From contig JBFWPT010000019.1 of the NCBI GenBank assembly GCA_050249835.1, positions 1 through 62,377 on the forward strand: 62,377 nucleotides of DNA, given 5' to 3'. Under the pieces are notes generated by a model. It was not told the DNA's origin. It saw nothing but the letters and a program-made list of their open reading frames with translations, and searched no databases. The translations under genes and the position numbers were made by a program. The stretch comes from Miltoncostaea sp050249835 (GTDB lineage: Bacteria > Actinomycetota > Thermoleophilia > Miltoncostaeales > Miltoncostaeaceae). Below are positions 33,655 to 42,939 of this stretch, piece after piece (positions within the stretch are counted from its first letter, which is position 1; every line of letters starts with the position of its first letter).

Positions 33655-34743
33655 ATGAAGGGGCTGGTCTACAAGGCGCAGGGCGTCGTCGCGGTCGAGG
33701 ACGTCTCCGATCCGTCGGTGCTCGAGCCGACCGACGCCATCGTGCGGGTCACGAAGGCCGGGATCTGCGGGTCCGACATGCACATCTACAACCACGGCGA
33801 CGGCTTCGGGTTCAGCCCCGGCTGCCGGCTGGGCCACGAGTTCGTGGGGGTCGTGGAGGAGGTGGGCCCGGAGGTGCGCCGCGTGAAGCGGGGGGACAAG
33901 GTCGTCTCGCCGTTCTGGTTCTCGTGCGGGCGGTGCGCCGAGTGCCACCTCGGCCACTTCACCTCCTGCGAGAAGGGCGGCTGCTACGGCTTCCAGGCCT
34001 TCTGGAGCGCGGGCGGCGACGTTCAGGGCGGCCAGTCCGAGATCGTGCGCGTGCCGATGGCGGACGGCTCCCTCGACGTGGTGCCGGAGGCCCTCGCCGA
34101 CGACGCGAAGGACACCACGGTGCTCCCCGTGGCCGACGTGCTGGGCACGGCCTACCACGCCGTCTCGGGCGCGGGCATCCGTCCCGGCGACTCGGTGATG
34201 GTGGTGGGCGACGGCGCCGTCGGCCTTCTCGCGGCCCACGTGTCCGGCCTCTTCGGCGCCGCCAACATCGTGCTCACCGGCCATCACGCCGACCGGCTCG
34301 CCGTGGGCGAGGCGCTCGGCGCCACCCACACGGTGGACACGACCGGCGAGGACGGGGCGGAGAAGGCGACGGCCCTGCTCGCGGAGCTCACCGAGGGCCG
34401 CGGCCCCGAGGTCGTCATCGACGCCGTGTCGAGCGCCGAGTCCATCGCCCAGGCCGTCCGCGACGTGCGCCCCTACGGCACCGTCTCGTGGGTGGGGATG
34501 GAGGTCTTCCTCGGTGCCCCGCAGGTGCCGTGGGACGTCGCCTTCCTCCGCAACGTGACCATCAGGGGCGGCGTCGCGCCCACCCACGCCTACGCGCGCT
34601 CCCTGTGGCCGCTGCTGGTGCAGGGGCGGCTGGACCCGTCGCCGGTGTTCACCCACGACCTGCCGCTCGCCGAGGCCCCCGACGGCTACGCCGCCATGGC
34701 CACCCGCGCGGAGGGCTCGATCAAGGCCTGCCTCACCCCGTAG
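33655..34743 (+). CDS. Zinc-dependent medium-chain alcohol dehydrogenase
   Basis: A 362-residue NAD(P)-dependent dehydrogenase. Catalytic zinc ligands are in GICGSDMH and GHEFVGVVEEVG; the structural zinc loop CGRCAECHLGHFTSCEKGGC supplies four Cys. The Rossmann part shows VVGDGAVGLLAA. The family acts on secondary alcohols, formaldehyde adducts or sorbitol-like substrates; the substrate here is not determined. It has its own start region after moeA (81 bases) and is followed by a murein-hydrolase-like gene. Confidence 0.9.
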   Translation: MKGLVYKAQGVVAVEDVSDPSVLEPTDAIVRVTKAGICGSDMHIYNHGDGFGFSPGCRLGHEFVGVVEEVGPEVRRVKRGDKVVSPFWFSCGRCAECHLGHFTSCEKGGCYGFQAFWSAGGDVQGGQSEIVRVPMADGSLDVVPEALADDAKDTTVLPVADVLGTAYHAVSGAGIRPGDSVMVVGDGAVGLLAAHVSGLFGAANIVLTGHHADRLAVGEALGATHTVDTTGEDGAEKATALLAELTEGRGPEVVIDAVSSAESIAQAVRDVRPYGTVSWVGMEVFLGAPQVPWDVAFLRNVTIRGGVAPTHAYARSLWPLLVQGRLDPSPVFTHDLPLAEAPDGYAAMATRAEGSIKACLTP

Positions 34744-34797
34744 CGCGCGCCCGGCCCCGCCGGTCCTCGCGGGCCGGCGGGGTACCCTGGCGGGCCG

Positions 34798-35772
34798 ATG
34801 ACCCGCCTCGTCCTCGCGCTCGTGGTGGCGCTCATCGTCGCCGTGCCGCTGGTCGCGCTGCTCGCCGGGGACGACGACGGGCCACCCGGGCCGCCGGCGC
34901 CGGTGGACGCCGCGGCGCTCGACGCCTGGATCGCCGCCGAGGTGCCGTCGTCGCCCCTCGCGGGGCGGGCGCGGGCGTTCGTGCGCGCCGGCCTCGCGAA
35001 CGACATCGACCCGCGCGCCCTGCTCGCCATCGCCCGGCACGAGTCGGTGCTCGGCACGGCGGGGTCCGGCCGCGACATCCACAACGCGTTCGGCTGGGGG
35101 CCGGCGATCCCGTTCACCTCGTGGGAGGAGAACGTCGCGGTCGTCGCCCGCGGCCTGCGCACCGGCTACCTCGACGACGGCCGCACGACCCTGACGCGCA
35201 TCGCCGCGCGCTGGGCCCCCGTGGGCGCGCCCAACGACCCGCAGGGGCTCAACACCTCGTGGGTCGGCGCCGTGCGGGCCGGGTACGCGGCGCTCGGGGG
35301 CGACCCCGACCGGGCGATCACCCTCACGGCCCAGGCGCGCGCGATGGGCGGGCCCACCCGGGGCGCCGGCGGCCTCGCCACGCCCACGGGCGGCGCCGGC
35401 ACGATGGGCGGCGGACCGGGGGAGGGGACCCACGCGCACGGCGAGGGCCCGGACGACTGGCAGTCGGACCGCGCCGTCGACATCGAGATGCCGTTCGGCA
35501 GCCCGGTGTGGGCGGTCGACGCCGGCACGGTCGTGCGTGTGGCCGGCGACCCGGAGGCGACCGAGGGGCGCTTCGGCGGCGCCCGGCTCACCCTGGTCAC
35601 GGGCGACGACGCCTACTTCTACGCCCACCTCGCGGGCGTGATGGTGCGCCCCGGGCAGCGGGTGGAGCGCGGCGCCCTGCTCGGCTTCTCGGGCGCCGCC
35701 AACGGGGTGGACCACCTGCATCTCGGCGTGCGCCGGCGCGACCCCGTGGCGGTGACCGGGCTCGCGCCCTGA
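34798..35772 (+). CDS. Secreted lysozyme-like and M23/LytM-like protein with imperfect metal site
   Basis: A 324-residue exported or membrane-anchored protein. An N-terminal hydrophobic helix (LVLALVVALIVAVPLVALLA) leads to a lysozyme-superfamily domain (about 40-170; DPRALLAIARHESVLG, NAFGWGP) and a C-terminal M23/LytM domain (about 215-320). In the latter the usual HxxxD first zinc motif reads DRAVDI, lacking the His, while HLHLGV, the HxH motif, is present. It may therefore be a non-catalytic LytM domain that regulates or binds cell wall, with the lysozyme-like domain as the active part. Confidence 0.8.
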   Translation: MTRLVLALVVALIVAVPLVALLAGDDDGPPGPPAPVDAAALDAWIAAEVPSSPLAGRARAFVRAGLANDIDPRALLAIARHESVLGTAGSGRDIHNAFGWGPAIPFTSWEENVAVVARGLRTGYLDDGRTTLTRIAARWAPVGAPNDPQGLNTSWVGAVRAGYAALGGDPDRAITLTAQARAMGGPTRGAGGLATPTGGAGTMGGGPGEGTHAHGEGPDDWQSDRAVDIEMPFGSPVWAVDAGTVVRVAGDPEATEGRFGGARLTLVTGDDAYFYAHLAGVMVRPGQRVERGALLGFSGAANGVDHLHLGVRRRDPVAVTGLAP

Positions 35773-35860
35773 ACGCCGCGCCCCGCCCCCGCGCGCCGGG
35801 GATTGACAGCCCGGCGAGGCCGGTGTCTCCTGACGCCCCATCGCGGAGATCGGACATCTC

Positions 35861-37162
35861 GTGCAGATCCGTGTCGCGGGGCGGGGCACCCTCGTCGCGC
35901 TCATGCTGCTCCTGCTGGCGGCGCTCGTGCCGGCCTCGGCGCTCGGCGTCGTCCGGTTCGAGCGCGAGTGGCGGCTCCCCGCCGACTTCGGCGGCGGCGA
36001 GGCCTCCGTGGCGATGGACCGCGCCGGCGACACGATCTACGTGGCGGACCCGTTCGGCGGCTCGTCCGGGCGTGTGCTCGTCTACGACCGGCAGGGCACC
36101 CTGCTACGGATGCTCGGGGCGATCACCGGGGTCGATGTCCAGCGGCCGGCCGGGCTCGCCGTGGACTCGGCGGGCAACCTGCTCGTCTTCGAGGGCGACC
36201 GCAACCGGGTGCAGGTGCTCACACCGACCGGGGTTCCGCTGCGCACCGTGGCGCCCACCGGGCCGGCGGCCTTCGACGACCTGGCGCAGAGCATCGCCGT
36301 GGACGCCGCCGACAACCTCTACGTTGCCGACACCCGGGCGAGCCGCATCACGGTCTTCGACCCGTCGGGCCGCCTCGTGCGCGAGATCCCCCTCGGAGGC
36401 TCGTTCGTCACCGATGTCGCGGTCGATGCGGCAGGCAACGTCTACGCCCTGCTGATCTTCGGCACCGCCGGGTGCGAGGCGGCGGTGCAGGTGCACACCC
36501 CGGCCGGGGTGCAGATCGCCCGCTGGAACGTCACGCAGGGTTCGGTGTTCAGCTGCGCGCGCCTCGGCCTGGCGGTCGACCCGCGCACCGGCGAGGTGCT
36601 CGTCGGGAGCCAGGGCGGCACCGCGCCGGGCATCCGTCGCTACACCGCGGCCGGCGTCCCCGTCGGCGCTCCGCTGACGGGCGCGGGCAGCAGCGCGCCG
36701 GGCCTGCAGGCGATCGGTCTCGCGGTCGACCCGGACGGGGCGATCGTGGCGCGCGACGCGTCGCGTCGGGTGCTGCGCTTCGCCGACCTGCCCCCGGCTC
36801 CGGACCTCGCCGCGACGATCCCGAGCCCGCGCACGCTCGGCGTCGGCCCCGCCACCGCCGTGGTGCCGGGCCGCATCTCGCTCGGCTCCCTGCGCCGGTC
36901 CAAGTGCGTGCGGACCCTGGTCCTGAGCTCGGCGCCCGCCCGGGTCACCGTCCGCATCTTCAGCGGCATCCGCAGCATCCGCCTGTTCGGGGCGAGCACG
37001 GTCCGCTTCACCGCGCCGGGCCGCCGGGTCGTCTGCATCAGGGTGCCCGCGCGCGCGAAGACCTTCGACGCGCGCACGCGCCTCAGGGTCTCGCTGGCCG
37101 TCGCGCTGGATGCCGGGGCCTCCCCGCGCCCGCGCTCCCGGCAGATCGGGCTCACACCCTGA
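35861..37162 (+). CDS. Secreted NHL-repeat beta-propeller protein
   Basis: A 433-residue protein with a clear signal peptide (LVALMLLLLAALVPASALG) followed by repeated NHL/SMP-30-type blades (GLAVDSAGNLLVFEGDRNRV, SIAVDAADNLYVADTRASRI, DVAVDAAGNVYALLI). The last 110 residues are a basic Arg-rich domain without repeats. Likely an extracytoplasmic binding or scaffolding propeller. GTG 35861 is the start. Confidence 0.82.
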   Translation: MQIRVAGRGTLVALMLLLLAALVPASALGVVRFEREWRLPADFGGGEASVAMDRAGDTIYVADPFGGSSGRVLVYDRQGTLLRMLGAITGVDVQRPAGLAVDSAGNLLVFEGDRNRVQVLTPTGVPLRTVAPTGPAAFDDLAQSIAVDAADNLYVADTRASRITVFDPSGRLVREIPLGGSFVTDVAVDAAGNVYALLIFGTAGCEAAVQVHTPAGVQIARWNVTQGSVFSCARLGLAVDPRTGEVLVGSQGGTAPGIRRYTAAGVPVGAPLTGAGSSAPGLQAIGLAVDPDGAIVARDASRRVLRFADLPPAPDLAATIPSPRTLGVGPATAVVPGRISLGSLRRSKCVRTLVLSSAPARVTVRIFSGIRSIRLFGASTVRFTAPGRRVVCIRVPARAKTFDARTRLRVSLAVALDAGASPRPRSRQIGLTP

Positions 37163-37166
37163 CGGC

Positions 37167-37531
37167 TCAGCCGGGGGTCACGATCTGCTGGATCGCCCAC
37201 CCGTGCCGTCGGGGTCCTGGAAGAACAGGAAGCGCCCCCACGGGAAGTCTTGCACCTCGCCCAGGTCGAGGCCCCGGCCCGCAAGCTCATCGCGGGTGGC
37301 CTCGATGTCGGCCACCACGAGCTGCAGGCCCTGCGCCGAGCCCGGCGCCCGCGGGTCGATCCCGTCTCCGATGGCGATCGAGCACGCGGACCCGGGCGGG
37401 GTGAGCTGGATGAACCGCAGCTCGTCGCTCACCCGGTGGTCGTGGTCGAGCACGAACCCGGCCTTCTCCACGTAGAACGCCTTGGCGCGGTCGGCGTCGC
37501 TCACCGGCACGGCCACCAGCTCCAGCTTCAT
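37167..37531 (-). CDS. VOC-family (glyoxalase-like) protein with a C-terminal frameshift
   Basis: A glyoxalase/bleomycin-resistance/dioxygenase-fold protein from ATG 37531 (ELVAVPVSDADRAKAFYVEK, DPRAPGSAQGLQLVVADIEA, FPWGRFLFFQDPDG). As written, the frame runs DPDGTGGRSSRS and stops at 37178. If one G is restored near 37200, the frame reads GTGWAIQQIVTPG and stops at 37167, the family's normal ending. This is either a real one-base deletion in the last codons or a sequencing error in a G run. The substrate is unknown. Confidence 0.82.
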
Positions 37532-37600
37532 GTCCACGGCGCGTCCCCCCTCGGTTGGCGTACGCCGTTCATACCCCACCCGTCCGGTACCGTCCCGCCG

Positions 37601-38071
37601 GTGCGCGTGACCGTCCTGACACCCTCTGCCGCGATTCGCGGCACGCTCGCCCCGTCGGTCACCTTCGTCACCATCCCCGCCCCCGGCGGCCGGGGCTCGT
37701 GGGCGCCCCTCTCGCTGGAGGACGCCGAGCTCACGCCGCTCGTCCCCGCCGGCGCGCCGTCCCGGCGCATCGGCGCGTTCGAGGCCCACGGCGAGGGCAT
37801 CGTCGCGCTGCTCGTCGACGAGCCGGACGCCCCGGCTGTGGACTCCTGGACCGACTACAAGGACGGCGTGGAGGGGGCGTTCCACCTGGGCCCCTTCACC
37901 GTGACCGGCGTCATGCGCCGCCTGAACCCGCAGGTGATGGAGACCGTGATGCCCGTCGACGGCGCGCGGTTCGCGTGGGCCGCGACCGGCGAGCCGCTCG
38001 ACCTGTTCACCGCCCCGCTCGCCCTGGTGGGCATCCGCTGGCTGAGCGGCTGGGAGCCCGCGGGCTCCTAG
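37601..38071 (+). CDS. Unknown 156-residue protein
   Basis: Start GTG 37601 (VRVTVLTPSAAIRGTLAPSV). It has no signal peptide, and I do not recognise the fold. The central SWTDYKDGVEGAFHLGPFTVTGVMRRLNP looks conserved-gene-like rather than shadow sequence. It ends convergently, overlapping by 4 bases with the minus-strand hydrolase gene. Confidence 0.55.
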   Translation: MRVTVLTPSAAIRGTLAPSVTFVTIPAPGGRGSWAPLSLEDAELTPLVPAGAPSRRIGAFEAHGEGIVALLVDEPDAPAVDSWTDYKDGVEGAFHLGPFTVTGVMRRLNPQVMETVMPVDGARFAWAATGEPLDLFTAPLALVGIRWLSGWEPAGS

Positions 38072-38691
38072 GCGAGCCGGGCCGCGAGCCAGGCGCCGAC
38101 CGCGGCGCGCAGGCCGGGCATGTCGGAGCGCAGGGAGTGGTCGCCGCGCAGGCGCGCGACCTCCCGTCCCGGGGCCTCCGGCGGCATGCCGAACGGGTCG
38201 CCCTCGCCCTGCACGATCAGCACGGGCACCTCCACCGCCTCCAGCTCCGGCAGCCGGCTGGGACGCGGCGGGCGCCCCTTCCCGGCGGACGGCTGCAGCG
38301 GGAACGCCAGGCACAGCACGCCCGACGCGCCGGTCTCCGCCGCCGTGCGGCACGCCACCCGGGCGCCGGACGAGCGCCCGCCGGTCACGAGGGGGACGGA
38401 CGGAGCCTCCTCGCGCAGGGTGGCCACCATGGCCGTCCACGCGAGGTCGAGCCGCGGCGCCGGGGCGGGGGAGCGCCGGCCCGCGACCCGGTAGGGCTGC
38501 TCGGTCAGCGCCACCAGGGCGCCGAGCCCGGTCGCCACGTCCGTCGCGGCGACGAGGTCCGGCGCGGCCACGCCACCGCCCGCGCCGTGGCCGAGCACCA
38601 CCAGCATCCGCGGCTCCCCCTCGGGCGCGTGGAGGTGCGCCCGCGCGGGACCCGCGGGCGTGTCGATCGCGATCTCCCGGGGACCGGCCAT
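38068..38691 (-). CDS. Alpha/beta-hydrolase, KANL3/Tex30-type dienelactone hydrolase-like
   Basis: A 207-residue alpha/beta-hydrolase (MLVVLGHGAGGGVAAPDL oxyanion region, nucleophile Ser in GGRSSGARVA, acid in QGEGDPFG, final His in RGDHSLR). The nucleophile elbow and the short size match the KANL3/Tex30 group of uncharacterised bacterial hydrolases. ATG 38691 is preferred; ATG 38724 would add 11 residues and overlap the divergent LuxR gene's promoter. Confidence 0.82.
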   Translation of the reverse strand: MAGPREIAIDTPAGPARAHLHAPEGEPRMLVVLGHGAGGGVAAPDLVAATDVATGLGALVALTEQPYRVAGRRSPAPAPRLDLAWTAMVATLREEAPSVPLVTGGRSSGARVACRTAAETGASGVLCLAFPLQPSAGKGRPPRPSRLPELEAVEVPVLIVQGEGDPFGMPPEAPGREVARLRGDHSLRSDMPGLRAAVGAWLAARLA

Positions 38692-38733
38692 CGCCCCACG
38701 GTAATGCACCGGCAGCTCGGTCATGCTTGGCGC

Positions 38734-41508
38734 ATGCTGCTGGAGCGCGAGGCCGAGATCGCCGCCGTGGCCGATGCGCTGGCGGCGGCGCGGGCGCACC
38801 GCGGGTCGGTGCTGCTCGTGGCCGGGCCCCCCGGCGCCGGCAAGACGGGCCTGCTCGCGGAGGCGCGCGCCCTCGCGGGGGAGGCCGGGGTCGCCGTGCT
38901 CTCGGCCACCGGCAGCGCGCTGGAGGGCGGGTACGGGTTCGGGGTGGTGCGCCAGCTCCTGGAGGGCCCCCTCACCCGGGCGGGCGCCGAGGACCGGGCC
39001 GAGCTGCTCGGCGGGCCGGCGTCGCGGGCCGCCGCCGTGCTCGACCCGGCCGCCGGCGACGGGGACGCGGAGGAGGGCGCGGCCGTCCACGCGCTCTACT
39101 GGCTCGTCGCCAACCTCGCCGACCGCGCCCCCCTGCTGCTGCGCGTGGACGACGCCCAGTGGGCCGACGAGGCGTCGCTGCGGTTCCTGTCGTACCTCGC
39201 GCGCCGATGCGAGGACCTGCGCGTGGTGCTGCTCGTGGGGTGCCGGGCCGGCGAGGTGCCGCCCGCGCTGGCGGGCCTGGAGGAGCGGGCCACGCGGCTG
39301 GAGCCGGCACCGCTGGGCCCCGGCGCCATCGCCGCCCTGCTGACGGACGCCCTCGGCGAGGAGCCCGTCCCCGGGCTCGTCAGCCTCTGCCGCGCCCGCA
39401 CCGGCGGCAACCCGTTCCTGGTGCGCGAGCTGGTGGCCGAGGTGCGGGCGGCCGGGCCCGCGGGCGCGTGGGCGGCGGCCGAGGCGCTCCCCTCGCGCGT
39501 GGAACAGGTGGCGTCCCGCCGGCTCGACGGCCTGGGCGCCGAGGCGCTCGCGATGGCGCGCTCCCTGGCCGTGCTGGGGGACGGGGCCGACCTGCTGCTC
39601 GTGGCCTCCCTCGCCGACGTGACGCCCGCGGAGGCGACCGCCGCCGCGGACGCGCTCACCCGCGCGGGGCTGCTGGAGGACGACCACCCGCTGCGATTCC
39701 GGCACCCGCTGCTCCAGGCGGCCGTGGACGCGGGGACGCCCGCGGTGCTGCGCGGCGCGGCCCACTCCGGCGCCGCCGTCCTGCTGGCCGGGCGGGGCGC
39801 GCCGCCGGGCCGGGTGGCCGCCCACCTGCTCCAGGCGCCGCCCGGTGGCGCGGACCCCTGGGTGGTGCAGGCCCTGCGCGACGGGGCGCGCGACGCGCGT
39901 GGGCGGGGCACGCCCCGCGAGGCGGCGGCACTTCTGCGCCGCGCGCTGGCGGAGCCGCCCGAGCCGGCCGACCGGGACGGTGTCCTGCGCGACCTCGCCG
40001 ACGCCGAGCTGGCCGACCTGCGGCCCGAGGCCGCGGAGCCCCTGGCCGCCGTCCTCGACGCCCTCACCGACCCGCTGGAGCGGGCGGACGCCGCCCTGCG
40101 GCTGGCCATCTCGCTCTACCACTCGGGCCGCCATTCCGACGCGGTGGACCGGCTGCTCGCGGCGATCGCGGACCTGGGCGACGACCCCGCCGAGCGCGAG
40201 GCGCGACTGCGCCTGGAGGCGTTCATGGGCGTCGCGGGTCGCTACGACCTGGCGACGGAGGAGCGCACCCGGGGACGCCTGGCGGGGGTCGCCGCGGGCC
40301 TCGCCGGCGCCACCCCGGCCGAGCGGCTCGTCATCGCGACGGCCGCCCTGGAGGACCCGGGCCCCACCGCGGGAGGGCTCGCCGAGGCCGCCCGGCTCGG
40401 GGAGGCGGCCGAGGGGGAGACGCCGTGGCCGGATCCCGGAGACGGAGCGGCGCTCGTGGCGATGCACGTCTACGCCGCGCGCCTCGACCGCGCCGAGGCG
40501 CTCACGGCCCGGATGATCGCGCGCGCCCGTGACGGCGGCTCGCCGCTGCGCAACGCGATCGCGATCGGCTGCGTGGGCATGGTCGCTCTGGACCGGGGCG
40601 ACCTGCGCGCCGCGGTGCCGGACCTGCGCGCGTCGCAGGCCGCGCTCGCCGAGCTCGGGTCCGACCTCATGCCGACGACGGCCGGGATCCTCCTGTTCGC
40701 CCTCGCGGAGGCCGGGGAGGTGGACGAGGCCGACGCCCTCCTCGCGGCCCGCGGGCTCCAGGGCGACATCGCCGGCCGCATGCTGCTCAACCCGCTGCTG
40801 CACGGGCGCGCGGTGCTGCACGGCGCGGCCCGGCGCTGGGAGGCATCCCTCGCCGACTGGCGCGCGCTGGGGGGCCGCCATGCGCGCTGGGGGATGAGCC
40901 GCCCCCTGCCGCCCTGGCGCTCCGGCGCGGCCCTGGCCCTGGCCGCCTCCGGCGGCGACCGGGACGAGGCGCGGGCGCTGGCCGCCGAGGAGCTCGCCAT
41001 CGCCGAGGTGTGGGGCACGCCGAAGCCGATCGCCGTCGCCCGCCGCGCCGTGGCGCTGCTGGGCGACGACGACGCCGCCATCGAGGGGCTGGAGGCTGCG
41101 CTCGCGGTGCTGGAGGGGACCCCGTGGGCCCTGGAGCGGGCTCGCGCGCGCGCCGACCTGGGCGCCGCCCTGCGCCGCGCCGGCCGCCGGCGCGAGGCCC
41201 GCGAGGCCCTGATGGTGGCGATGGACGAGGCCCACGCGTGCGGCGCCGAGCCGGTCGCGGCGTTCGCTGCCGAGGAGTCGCGCGCGTCCGGGGCCCGGCC
41301 GCGCCGCCACGCGCTGTCGGGGGTCGCGTCCCTCACGCCGAGCGAGCGGCGCGTCGCCACCCTGGTCGCGGCGGGCCGCTCCAACCGCGAGGTCGCCCAC
41401 GAGCTGTTCGTGACCCTCGCGACGGTGGAGACCCACCTCACCCGGGTGTACCGCAAGCTCGGCATCCCGGGCCGGTCCGCGCTCGCGGCGGCCATGCAGG
41501 GGGGCTGA
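38734..41508 (+). CDS. Large ATP-binding LuxR-family regulator (LAL/MalT-like)
   Basis: A 924-residue STAND-type transcription regulator. The N-terminus is a P-loop ATPase (GPPGAGKTGLLAE near residue 30, LLLRVDDAQWADEASLRFL Walker B), followed by a long helical TPR-like region and a C-terminal LuxR HTH (LTPSERRVATLVAAGRSNRE, VTLATVETHLTRVYRKLG). An inducer usually binds the TPR region and releases DNA-binding activity. It is divergent from the hydrolase gene; targets are unknown, though the SnoaL-type gene 96 bases downstream is a candidate. Confidence 0.92.
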   Translation: MLLEREAEIAAVADALAAARAHRGSVLLVAGPPGAGKTGLLAEARALAGEAGVAVLSATGSALEGGYGFGVVRQLLEGPLTRAGAEDRAELLGGPASRAAAVLDPAAGDGDAEEGAAVHALYWLVANLADRAPLLLRVDDAQWADEASLRFLSYLARRCEDLRVVLLVGCRAGEVPPALAGLEERATRLEPAPLGPGAIAALLTDALGEEPVPGLVSLCRARTGGNPFLVRELVAEVRAAGPAGAWAAAEALPSRVEQVASRRLDGLGAEALAMARSLAVLGDGADLLLVASLADVTPAEATAAADALTRAGLLEDDHPLRFRHPLLQAAVDAGTPAVLRGAAHSGAAVLLAGRGAPPGRVAAHLLQAPPGGADPWVVQALRDGARDARGRGTPREAAALLRRALAEPPEPADRDGVLRDLADAELADLRPEAAEPLAAVLDALTDPLERADAALRLAISLYHSGRHSDAVDRLLAAIADLGDDPAEREARLRLEAFMGVAGRYDLATEERTRGRLAGVAAGLAGATPAERLVIATAALEDPGPTAGGLAEAARLGEAAEGETPWPDPGDGAALVAMHVYAARLDRAEALTARMIARARDGGSPLRNAIAIGCVGMVALDRGDLRAAVPDLRASQAALAELGSDLMPTTAGILLFALAEAGEVDEADALLAARGLQGDIAGRMLLNPLLHGRAVLHGAARRWEASLADWRALGGRHARWGMSRPLPPWRSGAALALAASGGDRDEARALAAEELAIAEVWGTPKPIAVARRAVALLGDDDAAIEGLEAALAVLEGTPWALERARARADLGAALRRAGRRREAREALMVAMDEAHACGAEPVAAFAAEESRASGARPRRHALSGVASLTPSERRVATLVAAGRSNREVAHELFVTLATVETHLTRVYRKLGIPGRSALAAAMQGG

Positions 41509-41604
41509 ACGAAAACTCCGGGGTGGGTCCCCTGACGCGGGCGGGGGGTCCGGTGGCGGAGCCTGGGGCGGACGGAATCAACCGCTCCGAAGGAGGAACC
41601 CGGA

Positions 41605-42129
41605 ATGGGAACCCTGCACGACACCGGCATCGAGGCGGCCGCCCTGCGCTCGTTCGAGGTCATGGCGACCGGCGACCACGAGGACTTCGTGGAGATCATC
41701 CACCCGGCCTTCGTGAACCACGAGGCGATCGACGAGCCGCCGGCCGCGCGCGTGCCGTACGGCCCGGACGCCGCGATGGCGACGGCGCTCTGGCTGCGCG
41801 AGGCGTTCGCGGACCTTCGCTGGGAGGTCCACGAGGTGGTCTCCGAGCGCGACCTGGTCGTCGTCCACTGCACGATGTCCGGCCGCCACGTGAAGCCGTT
41901 CGTGGGCTACGCGGAGGACGGCTCGGTGAACGAGGCCTTCCCGCCCACCGGGAGGACGTTCGCGGTCTCCCAGACGCACTGGATGCGGATGGCCGACGGC
42001 CGGATGATCGAGCACTGGGCGAACCGCGACGACATGGGCATGGCGCTGCAGCTCGGGTGGGTGCCCCCGTCGCCGCTCTACCTGGTGAAGATGGCGATGG
42101 CCAAGCGCCGCGCGCGGCGGGCGGCGTGA
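41605..42129 (+). CDS. SnoaL-like (ester cyclase-type) protein
   Basis: A 174-residue SnoaL/NTF2-fold protein (HPAFVNHEAIDEPP, WEVHEVVSERDLVVVHCTMSGRH, WMRMADGRMIEHWANRDDMGM). The group includes polyketide cyclases and many uncharacterised stress proteins. ATG 41605 has GAAGGAGG upstream. Two further SnoaL-like proteins are encoded at 42233 and 54031. Confidence 0.8.
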   Translation: MGTLHDTGIEAAALRSFEVMATGDHEDFVEIIHPAFVNHEAIDEPPAARVPYGPDAAMATALWLREAFADLRWEVHEVVSERDLVVVHCTMSGRHVKPFVGYAEDGSVNEAFPPTGRTFAVSQTHWMRMADGRMIEHWANRDDMGMALQLGWVPPSPLYLVKMAMAKRRARRAA

Positions 42130-42232
42130 GGGGAGCGCGGGGCGGGACCGTCCGGACGCCGGTCCCGCCGTCGCGCCTCGGCGATCCGCGCGGCGCTCCG
42201 GGAGGGCGCCGCGCGGACCACGACGGGGGTCG

Positions 42233-42664
42233 TCAGGCCTCGGCCCCGACGCCGATGGTGACGAGCCCCAGCCGGGTCAGCATGCCCAAGGCGTCGTAGC
42301 TGACCCAGGTCTCGGCAATCCTGTCCCCATCGGTGCGGAACAGATGCATCCCCGTGGCCGCTGCCCGGCGGCCCGTGGGATCCATGCCGAGCAGCGGGCC
42401 GGTGTGCGTGCCGGCCCACGTCCAGCGGGCGACGACGGCGTCGCCCTCGCTCACCCAGTCCTCCACGGCCACGACGCCGTCCGGCATCGCGCCGAGGAAC
42501 ACGGTGACCCGGTCGCGCACCCCGTCCGGTCCCGGCCCCAGTTCCGGGAGCAGAGGGTCGTGGTAGCGGTGGTCCGGGGTGAAGATCTCGTCGGCCACCC
42601 CCAGGCGGCCGGAGTTCCACACCTCCGCGGCGTACCGCTCCGCAAGTGCGCGGACCAGGGTCAT
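42233..42664 (-). CDS. SnoaL-like protein coupled to a small acidic peptide
   Basis: A 143-residue SnoaL-like protein (AERYAAEVWNSGRLGVADEIF, HRYHDPLLPELGPG, GMHLFRTDGDRIAETWVSYD). Its ATG (42664) overlaps the stop of the upstream 67-residue gene as ATGA, so the two are translated together. The pair is divergent from the subtilase/lanthipeptide-type operon and shares its control region. Function unknown; SnoaL folds cyclise or bind small hydrophobic molecules. Confidence 0.78.
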   Translation of the reverse strand: MTLVRALAERYAAEVWNSGRLGVADEIFTPDHRYHDPLLPELGPGPDGVRDRVTVFLGAMPDGVVAVEDWVSEGDAVVARWTWAGTHTGPLLGMDPTGRRAAATGMHLFRTDGDRIAETWVSYDALGMLTRLGLVTIGVGAEA

Positions 42665-42864
42665 CGCGCGGCGGCCGTCCCGTCGCCGGCCGCCGTCCGG
42701 GGCGCGGGCCGCGGTGCCGTCTGGAGGGCGGCGAAGAAGCGGTCCCGCGCGGAGGCGAAGTCCTCCCAGGTGGGGAGGTCGATCTCGTCGTCGCGGCTGA
42801 CGCCCACGTCCCCGTACGTCCGGACGGACCCGGGGCGGGTGTCGATCGTGTGCAGAGTGCCCAT
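42661..42864 (-). CDS. Small acidic protein, 67 residues
   Basis: Start ATG 42864 has AGGAGA 10 bases upstream. The product begins MGTLHTIDTRPGSVRTYGDV and continues with an acidic stretch DDEIDLPTWEDFASARDR and an Ala/Pro-rich tail; it has no Cys. It is translationally coupled to the SnoaL-like gene. I do not recognise it. It could be a regulator, a leader-like peptide or a partner of the SnoaL protein; the lack of Cys argues against it being the lanthipeptide precursor. Confidence 0.6.
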   Translation of the reverse strand: MGTLHTIDTRPGSVRTYGDVGVSRDDEIDLPTWEDFASARDRFFAALQTAPRPAPRTAAGDGTAAAR

Positions 42865-42939
42865 GTCGAACGCTCTCCTGGAGCCGATGACGGTGCGGCT
42901 CGATCCCACCCCCTCCCGGTGCCCGTCGAAACGCCCCCA

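Noticed and set aside
33394..36033. 879-codon minus-strand open frame
   Set aside because: Antisense shadow of the dehydrogenase and murein-hydrolase-like genes, both of which have clear motifs on plus.
38068..41436. 1122-codon minus-strand open frame opposite the LuxR regulator
   Set aside because: Only the first part (38068-38691) codes for a recognisable hydrolase; the rest mirrors the LuxR gene.
42661..42864. Lanthipeptide precursor
   Set aside because: It lacks Cys and is coupled to a SnoaL gene on the opposite strand, so it cannot supply thioether rings.
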